From Bacteroidales bacterium (GTDB taxonomy: Bacteria > Bacteroidota > Bacteroidia > Bacteroidales > JAOZQN01): a stretch of 9,711 nucleotides of DNA. The translations under genes and the position numbers were made by a program. Below the pieces are notes generated by a model. It was not told where the DNA came from. It did not search any database and was given only the letters and a program-made list of their open reading frames with translations. This document shows, in pieces, positions 1-9,400 of the stretch; position 1 is the first letter of the stretch, and each line of letters starts with the position of its first letter. The DNA lies in contig JAOZTW010000147.1 of NCBI GenBank assembly GCA_029938985.1, positions 1 through 9,711 of the forward strand, in the 5' to 3' direction.

Positions 1-84
1 AAATAAAATCATATTTTTGTAAATACTTGTTAATCATACCAACACTGTTTTGTAATGACTATCAACATTTGAGTTGCAATAACG

Positions 85-121
85 AAAACCTTTAAACTAA
101 AATTGTTTTAAGGTTTTTTTT
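85..121 (+). terminator. Terminator-like hairpin
   Basis: Arms 85-97 and 105-117 pair at 12 of 13 positions (one T-T mismatch at 93/109) around a seven-base loop, and the right arm runs into a T tract ending at 121. The stem is AT-rich with only three C-G pairs, so it is weak by itself, but the T tract makes an intrinsic terminator on the + strand plausible. It probably ends a gene lying upstream of the window. Confidence 0.5.
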
Positions 122-152
122 GTATTGAAATCGTAAATAAATGTATTGAAAT
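121..152 (+). repeat. Short direct repeat in the intergenic leader
   Basis: TGTATTGAAAT occurs at 121-131 and again at 142-152, a spacing of 21 bases or about two helical turns. A weaker related piece, TGTATTAAT, lies at about 163-171. In so AT-rich a region this may be chance, but spacing by two turns is what a dimeric regulator would use. Confidence 0.3.
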
Positions 153-271
153 TATAAAATGTTGTATTAATTTATAAATAATAACACAATAATAATGATA
201 GCCTAAATAAATGATAGAGAATAAATTAGGAGATTTTTGTTGTTTGAATTTATAAATTAAAACAAATTTTG

Positions 272-303
272 TTTGATTATTATGATAAAATATGTTATAT
301 TTG
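272..303 (+). promoter_or_regulatory. Bacteroidota-type promoter for the giant gene
   Basis: TTTG at 272-275 and TATATTTG at 296-303 are separated by 20 nt. They fit the Bacteroidota primary sigma consensus (TTTG at -33, TAnnTTTG at -7, spacing about 19-21). Transcription would start near 308-312, giving a leader of roughly 35 nt before ATG 346. No Shine-Dalgarno sequence lies upstream of the start; the leader is A-rich apart from a run of five C at 328-332. Confidence 0.6.
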
Positions 304-345
304 TAAAAAAATAAAGTTATTAGAAATCCCCCAAATCTTTTACCA

Positions 346-432
346 ATGATGAAATCATTAATTAACAAAAAACAAAACTATGCTATTTTTTTTGTTGCAA
401 TATTATTATTTTCTTTTAATACAGTATTTGCA
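346..432 (+). other. N-terminal Sec signal peptide
   Basis: Residues 1-29 have a lysine-bearing start (MMKSLINKKQ), a hydrophobic core rich in F, I, L, V and A (about residues 13-25) and a likely signal peptidase I site after VFA (residues 27-29). The mature chain would begin at IDYTW. There is no lipobox cysteine, so this is not a lipoprotein. Inner-membrane export by Sec is inferred; outer-membrane passage would need a second system such as T9SS. Confidence 0.93.
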
Positions 433-3400
433 ATAGACTATACATGGCAAGGAGCAGACGGAGCGGCATGGTCAGATGCTAACAATTGGACACCTACAAG
501 AACAGCACCAGCAATCTCCGATGTGTTGTTGTTTAATAATGGTGGTAGCTATTCAGTAACAGATGTGCCAACACAACGTATAGCAGAAATTCATATAACT
601 AATAATACCAATGTTAGTCTTACATCAACTGGAAGTAAAGAAATATCTATTGGTGGAACAGCAAGCACTGTTACACTTGAAATAGCAGCTGGTTCAACTA
701 TGCAACTTAGTAGCACAGGAACTAATAAATTATATTTCCGTTTTTGGTATGTATCAAATCAAGATGCTGATGTTTCGGGAACAATTATTATTAATGCTAA
801 TGATAATAAAGATAATACTTTTAGAGCAAGTGGTTATTCCACAGACGTGGATATTAACAATGGCGGTAAGTTTATAAATAATGGAGGTGTCTTTTTTCTT
901 GCAACTAACTGTATATTTAAAGACGGTTCGGAATACCAACACAACATGGACGGTGGAGCAGTGCCATACCCTACTTGGGAAGACAACTCATTAGTAAACA
1001 TCATTGGTATAACTACAACAAGAACATCGGCTGGTTTAGCCCAAACTTTTGGAAACCTTACTTGGAATTGTACAGCACAAACGGCTGATGTTATTTTTAC
1101 TAATTCCACTGTAACATGTGATGGTGATTTTAAAATAGTTTCAACAGGAACAGGAACTATGCTTTTTGGTAATACAAGTAATAGACGCATTTATGTAAAC
1201 GGAGACTTTTTACTACAAAACGGAACAGTAAAATTTAACGATGCAGGATACACAAGCCTGTACTTGGCAGGTAATTTTACCCAAACAGGCGGTAGTTTAT
1301 CAAGAGGAGCAAGTGCAAGCATTTCATATTTTTCTTTTCGTAGTGCAGGAATATCGAAAGCATATAGCAAAACAGGAGGAACTTACGATGCTACTGGGTT
1401 TCAATACAATGCAGAAGCAAATACAATACTGCACATTAACACCGATTTAGAAATAGTAACACCAAGATATTTTTATGTGGATAACAATGCCACTGTATAT
1501 CTTAACTCAGACTTTACAGGAACTGGTATTTTTAGAATATCATCTGCTAATTCTGTAGCACATCTCGAAAAAAATATTAGTATTACTTGTAAAATTGAGA
1601 ATATTGGTAAACTCTATTTATATGATTATGTTATTACAGGAACAGCTGATTTTAACCATTGGAATAGTTCAAACGCACACCTTTATATAGGGCATGCCAA
1701 TGGTATTGCTGCAACTGCAAACACTGGAAACATACAAGTGTCTGGTACACGCTCTTATGGAGACGGAAGTAAATATACATACAACGGAACTGTGGCACAA
1801 ACAACTGGTGATGCTTTGGATGTGGCTCGTGACCTAACAATTGATAATGCAAATGGTGTAACACTATCACGAAACGTTTTTTTATCAAGTGCTGCAAGTA
1901 TTTTATACCTCACCAACGGAATTCTCGAACTTGATGATTATGATTTAAAAATAAGAACTAACGATAACACAACTGCAATACAAGGAACTTTTTCCGCATC
2001 TGCAATGATTACCACAAACGGAACGGGACATTTAGAAAAATACTTTTCAACAGATGTTACCACAGCATTTACTTATCCAGTAGGAGATAATGTAGGAACA
2101 ACAGAATATTCGCCTGCTACAATCACGTTTTCTGAAAACGGTGCAGGATATCTTGGAGTAAATATTACTGACGACATACATCCTAACAAAGGTGCTGCGG
2201 CAGACCATATTACAAGATATTGGACTTTTAAAGAAAACTCTGCTGACGCACTTGACGGACATTACACTTACCAATTAGACCTAAACTACCTACCAGCAGA
2301 TGTTACAGGAAGTATTGCAAACATGAACATGGCACAATTTGTAGGAATATGGAACGCATATACTTCTAATGTAGCAGGAAATCACATAACCTTTAATACA
2401 TCGCCTATTAATCAAAGCAATGCAAATCTTAATAACGATTTTACTGCAATAAACGTAGAAATAGAATGTGATGCCAACAACGGATATGTAACTGAGGATT
2501 TTACTATCACAACTTTTGGAAGTAGTTTGCTCGATGATAAATTTAGATGGACAAGAAGTAGATTAAGTGGTTCGAGAGACTGGATAGTTGAAACTGGTGG
2601 AGAAATGTCGTCTTCAAGTGGAGGAAACTACATTATGTACGATGACTCTGATGCAGGATCTCAAAGTCCTAACGAACCATGGTTAAGAACTTACAATATG
2701 GATATTTGCGGTGTAACAGAATTATTTCTTAGTTACGAAGAAGTTTATACTTCCACAGAAGACCAAGAAGCAGTTGTAGAAATTAATACAGATGGTGGTG
2801 CAACAGACAGCTGGACAGCAGTTCATACAAATACAAACGTGGATGTAGGTACTATGGCAAGCCCATTTTTAAGAATTATTGACCTAACGCCTTACATAAC
2901 AGGAAAAACTAACTTAATGGTAAGATTCCGATTTCATGAACATGGTTCTACTGGCAAATTTTGGGCAATAGACGATGTTAATGTTTATGGAGGTAAGGAC
3001 GTTGGTATTTCACAACTTATAGCACCAGCATATCTCGCTTGTGCAGCAGCTTATAGCAATAGCGAACAAATAACAATTCGAATATTTAATTATAGCTCAA
3101 TAGATGTAACAGACAATATTCCTTACTCTGTTGTAGTAAAAAATGGAGCTGGTGCTACAGTTGGTAATTTTTCGGGAAGCTATACACCTACCTTGCCTGC
3201 AAATAGTTATGTTGATGTAAATGTAGGTAATTTAGACATGTCGGCAGACGATGTTTACCATTTTACCATGTCCACAACACTTACTGGTGATGCTATTGCA
3301 AAAAACAACACACTTATAGTAGGGCGAAGACAAGTAGTACAAACTTACCCATACAATGCCGATTTTGATGCCTCGCCTTCGGGCTGGTGGGCTGATGGTG

Positions 3401-6400
3401 ACAACCCTGTTGCTACAAACTCTGGCTTGCACAACAACCACAGTAGAGAGTTCCTTTGGGGAGAAACTCCATACCTAAACGGTGCTGAAGGAAACGGAAA
3501 CAGTTGGTATGCACATATATGGAATGACTATGACGGGCAAAGTTCTCTTTGGGATAATTTTTGGGTTTACTCACCAGTATTTGATTTAACTACCGAGAGT
3601 GCTCCAACACTTTCTATGGATATAAAACATCAAGTAGAAAATACCATTGATAGGAATCAATATTATTGTGAATATACAATAAATGATGGTGCAAACTGGT
3701 ACAGACTTGGTGAAGCTCCTACGCTTTACAATGTAAATAGTGGAGTAAACGATTTTTGGGGACATAGTGAGGGTGATGCTCCAGAACGACCAATAGTAGA
3801 TACATGGACACATGTAGAACATGATTTATGTGAACTTTCGGGAGAACCTTGTGTTCGCTTTAGAATAAGAGGACAGGCATATTACTGGAACTTAGATGAC
3901 TACAGATTTACCTTTGATAACTTTCAAATATCAGCTGGAACAGGCGATGATATTGAAGTTGCTGCAATAACTTTACCTTATAGTAGCAATAATGCTAATT
4001 TTTGTAACGGACTTAGCAATTCTGAAACAGTGGCTGTTATTATTCAAAATCATTCATGTAGGCATGTAAATAATTTTGATATAAGTTATTCAACCAATGA
4101 TGGTGGTACTTGGCATACTGAAACAGTAACAGATTTTGTAAGAAGATATGATAGCTACGAATTTACATTTACCACACCAGCAGACCTTACTGGAGGAAAA
4201 ATTTGGGTAAGAACAGAACTTGCAACAGATGCAGTTGTAGCTAATGATATTAGAAAAGAAATACGTAGAAATACTAAAATTGCAAATGCAGATTTGCCTT
4301 ATTCTACTGATTTTAACACCAACAACGATGGCTGGGTTTCGCATACAATGCGAGATGACAGATTTTTTACACTCGGAGAATTTCCATATTTGAACGGAGC
4401 AGAAGGAAAAGGTGATTCTTGGTATATAGAAATACCAAGAGAAGCTGAAAATGCAAAATATGAAGATTGTTGGGTAGAAAGTCCAGTTTTTAATTTCACA
4501 GGTGTTTCCGAAGCTGTTTTGTCAATGAATATAAAACAACAATTTCAAAATCATTCTTACCAATTTGTTTATATTGACTATTCTACTAACGATGGTTCTA
4601 CTTGGACTAAGCTTGGTACCAGTAGTAACCCTGATTGGTATAATGCTAATCATTACTGGGGACAGACACAGACAGTACCTATTGACAGTTGGACACCAGT
4701 AAGTATAGGGTTGTGCGATATACTATCTCTTGATGATGCCGATAAACAATGTGTTAAGTTTAGAATATATGCTCAAACTTATTTTAATGATAATTGGTAT
4801 TTTGCTTTTGATGATTTTAGAATTAACACAAGCCCTGATGTGGGAGTAACAGCTGTAATAGACCCTAACTCAAGTGCATCTACTTGTTTGTACAGTTCGG
4901 TACAAACAGTTACTGTTAGTGTTCATAATTATCAATGTGGTTCAATCAATAGTGTGCCAGTTGAAGTGAAAATTACACTGCCACCAGGGCATCCAGATAT
5001 AGCATCTTCACCATTAACATTTACAGGAACAGTACCTACCATAGATGCAGAAGGCGATGCTACATTTACTTTTACGCCCGACAACTTTGATATGACTCCG
5101 TTTGGAGAATATAAATTTGAAGCAAAAACAACACTTGTTACTGACTTGTATGCTGGCAATAATGCAACAGAAGTAATAATAGATGTAAGTAACTTAAAGG
5201 TAGCTACCTTTCCTTATCTCGAAGATTTTAATACAGACGAAGGATATTGGATAGCCAGTGGTAGTAATTTGCCAAATAATGACGGACGAAACTTTGTATA
5301 TGGTAGTATAGAAACTCCTGCAGACTATTTAAGCGACCTTGGAGGAAACGATGGAGAAGGAAATTCTTGGTATATTGAAAAAACAACTACCTCAAATTCT
5401 TGGACAAGTATTTGGGTAAAAAGCCCTGTATTTGATTTTAGCACAAATACAAACCCTTTGTTATCGCTTGATATAAAACATCAATTAGAAAACGCAAGTA
5501 ATCGAAGTCAAGTTTATATAGAATATTCTACTGATGGTGAAGGAACATGGCACAGACTTGGAGAGAACTCCAACGATTGGTATAATGTGGACAATGGAAC
5601 AACTGATTTTTGGGGACACAGTGAAGGCGATGTAGCTGAACGACCTATTGTGGATACATGGACTAATGTAAAAATGAATTTATGTGAACTTTCGGGCGAA
5701 CCATGTGTTATTTTTAAAGTAAGAGCACAACCGTTTTATGCTAACAATTTTTATAAATTTGCTTTTGACAATTTTGCAATATCAGCAGGCGAAGGCGATG
5801 ATGTAGCACCAATTGCTATAACTATGCCAGATGCAGGTGGTTGCACACCGCCACTTAATTATGGAACAAATCTTGCTACTGGCGGAACAGCAACTGCTGC
5901 AACAGAATCAAATGTAAACAATGTAGCTGGCAACGCATTTAATGGCAATACTACAACAAGTGGTTGGGGTAATAACAACACTATGCCACAATGGTTACAA
6001 TACGACTACGGAGCAGGTAATTCTGCAACTGTAAATACATATAAAATTTATTGTAGTAGCTCGCAATCAGGAGGTTGGGGCAGTGAAAGTTACAATCCAA
6101 AAACATGGGTGTTTGAAGGCTCAGACGATGCTGCTACTTGGACACCACTGCACACAGTTTCTGACGGTGCAATAACAATGAATACCGAAGAAGTATATGC
6201 ATTCACAAACAGCACAGCATACAGATATTATAGAATAAATATTTCGGCAAACGAAAGCGGAAGCTGGTGTCATATAACAGAATTAGAACTCTATAACGCA
6301 ACTATTGGCACACAAGCTTTGCAAGTACAAGTACTTGTAGAAAACTTGAAATGTAGAGCATTGTCTGATATACCAATACAACTTGTAGTAAAAGACGGTA

Positions 6401-9400
6401 CATCGGCAGTTATTGCTACAATAAATGAAATTATGCCCGGACCAATAGAGCGTTTTGAAACAGGTTTACATACTTTTGCAACAACAGTTGATTTTGGTGT
6501 AGATACATACACACTCGAAGCTACAACCTCCTTTGTTACCGATGCCGATAATACAAACGACACATGGATAGAAAACAGAACTTTTGATGGCAAAATAGAT
6601 GCTTTTCCATACAACGCAAATTTTGATGCCGATAATCAAGGCTGGGTATCTTATACAGACATAGAAAGTAGATTTTTTCAATTAGCACAACTACCAAGCG
6701 ACTATATAGAATCACCTGAGCCAGCTGGCTATGGAGATTCATGGTATGTATCTGTAAACGGAGGAGAAGTAAGCTGGGGAAATTTCTACTTAGAAAGTCC
6801 AACATTTGACTTTTCTTCTGTAACAAGTCCAATGGTATTTTTTGATATTAAACATAAAACAAGAGACCACAACCAGACTTATGTTTATTTTGAATACTCT
6901 GTTAATGGTGGAGCTTGGACAAAACTTGGAGCAAGCACAGACCCTGACTGGTATAACAAATCTAACTATTGGAATGCGACACAAGAGGGCTGGCTTACAG
7001 TAAAGCACAATATATGTGATCTGATTGGCGAAGAGTGTGTTAAGTTTAGACTACATGCACAAATGTATTTTTGGGGTGAGGATGAATATAGTTTTGCTTT
7101 TGATAATTTTAAAGTGGCAAATGCAGGAGATGCTTCGGTTACAGAAATAGTTGCACCTCTACAAGAAAATTCTGGTTGCACATTCCTTAACAACGAAGCT
7201 GTTACAATTAAAGTTTTTAACAATAGTTGTTCTGTTATAGATATTCCTGTAAAATGCGATGTTACTGGAGCTATAACTCAAACACTTACAGGAACAGTAT
7301 CAGCAGTACCTGTTGGAGTAGATACTGAATATACTTTCCCAACTACAGTAGATATGACTGGAATAGGAACATATAATTTTGATGCCTACACAGTATTACC
7401 CGATGATGTAGACCCCTCAAACGACCACTTAACGTCAAGTATTCTTGTTGAATTTCCAGGAAAAATAAATGCTCTTAATTATAGCGAAAACTTTGACAAC
7501 GGACACTCACATTACTGGATAGCAAAAGAAGATGACCCAACTGGTAGTGATACTGACATAGGACGACACTTTTTAAATGGCACGCTACCTTACTTAAACG
7601 GAGCTGAGGGCAATAACGAATCGTTTTATGCACAAACAGATGTAGCTCCAACCAGTAGATGGTATGATATATGGGTTGAAAGTCCTGTATTTGACTTCTC
7701 TGATGCAGCTATTGTAAACCCAGCAATAACAATTGATGCCAAAATGCAACTTTCATATTCTGGTCCCAACAGAAACCAAATGTATATGGAATATTCTACA
7801 AATGGTGGCGACACTTGGATAAAAGTAGGAACTAAAAAAACAAATTGGTATAATGTTTCGCATAACTGGGGAGATTCAGATGCAAACAATTTACCAAACG
7901 ACCCTATAATTGATACATGGACTACCTATGCACACGAAATATGCGACCTTGCTGGCGAAAGTTGTGTGAAATTTAGAATAATTGGTTTTCTTTATTATCT
8001 TGGTGAAAATGATAAATTTGCTTTCGACAACTTTAAAATTGTTAATGATATAAAAGATGTTGCACTTATTGAATATATAACACCTGTTCAAGACGATGAA
8101 TACTGCTCGTTCCCAACTAATCAACAAGTAACTGTTACTATTGAAAATCAATTTTGCTCAGCTCTTGAAGATGTGCCGGTAAAATGTGATATTACAGGAG
8201 CAATTACTCAAACTTTAACAGGAACAGTAAATGTGCCAGCAAAAACAACTGTTGAATATACATTCCCAACAGTAGTAAATATGACTGCACTTGGAGATTA
8301 TAATTTTGATACCTACACCACTTATGGAGACGACGAAATAGCTGGCAACAATCATATATTAGAAACAATTACTGTTGATGATATTTTGGTAAACAGTTTT
8401 CCATACAGTGCAGATTTTAATACAGGTAAAGAAAACTGGCGAGAAGGTGGACAAAACGAACCAGACCACGAAGATAGAGATTTTTTACTCGGACAATTTG
8501 ACTACCTTAATGGTAATGAAACAAATGGAGATGCTTGGTATATAGATGCTACTGGTAATAGTAAATGGTCTAATGTTTGGGTAGAAAGTCCAGTATTTGA
8601 TTTGTCTCAAACAGTAAATCCAAACCTATCTATGCAAATCAAATATCAACAAGAAGGTGCTAACGATCGGAATTGGGCACGTGTTTATTACTCTACCGAT
8701 GGCGGAGATAATTGGACAATACTTGGTAACAACACCGCTCAAGATTGGTATAACATGACAAATTGGTGGGGAAACAACGAACAACAGCCAGTAAACGAAT
8801 GGACAACAGTACAGTATGGTTTGTGCGATATAAAAAATGAAACTTGTGTAAAATTCAAAGTGCAAGCAGAGGCTTATTACAATTCTACTACAAGTCCTTA
8901 CTTTTTTGCATTCGATAACTTTACAATATCCGACAACGAAGGCATTGATGCAGCCGTTACAAATGTATTTGGTTGCTACGGTGAAGCTAATGAATATAAC
9001 TTACAGGTAGATGTAGAAAATAAAAATACTGGTGTTTGCCAGCCTTTTGAAGCATGTACTTACGATGGACAACACGACCTTATATTTGATGGATTAGATG
9101 ATAGAGTTACACTTGGAGCATTTCCAGCTTTTACTGATTTTACATTAGAATACTGGATAAAACACAATGGAACAGACGGTACCAACGATAGAATAACAAG
9201 TACTACAAGCGATAGATTTGAAACAAGCAAAGGACCAGACGGCAGACTGAGATTTCATTATTCCGGCTGGAAAACTACAAATGTTTACTTGCCCGAAGGA
9301 GTATGGTCACATGTAGCATGGGTATCAAACGGAACAAAAATTATTCTATATTTAGATGGCGAAAATGTTTATGAATGGACTGGCAGTGTTACTATTCCTG

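Larger units (their letters stand above)
1..345. other. AT-rich intergenic region
   Basis: No supported gene lies here. Apart from the terminator-like hairpin, the short direct repeat and the promoter, it is low-complexity AT-rich sequence. No tRNA, riboswitch or inverted-repeat element end was seen. The end of the upstream gene is not in the window. Confidence 0.7.

Noticed and set aside
328..332. Run of five C in the leader as a phase-variable tract
   Set aside because: Five bases is short for slipped-strand switching, and it lies in the untranslated leader rather than between promoter elements.
108..368. Minus-strand ORF of 86 codons overlapping the leader and the start of the giant gene
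   Set aside because: Its product is a low-complexity F/I/Y/K-rich string that follows from AT-rich DNA. It reads across the promoter and has no recognisable motif.
834..1190. Minus-strand ORF of 118 codons
   Set aside because: It lies wholly inside the + strand gene, whose frame has clear domain structure; no start context and no recognisable domain.
1241..1450. Plus-strand ORF of 69 codons in another frame
   Set aside because: It is an out-of-frame shadow within the beta-helix region; the main frame continues unbroken through it, so no frameshift is needed.
6291..6614. Minus-strand ORFs of 107 and 98 codons in the 6291-6832 region
   Set aside because: They overlap each other and sit antisense to C3 and J4. 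Their length reflects the Thr/Ala-rich codons of the sense gene.
3346..8931. Reading the periodic units as a CRISPR array or DNA tandem repeat
   Set aside because: The repeats are at protein level, 280-450 residues per jellyroll-plus-Ig unit, with drifting codons. No short identical direct repeats with unique spacers are present.
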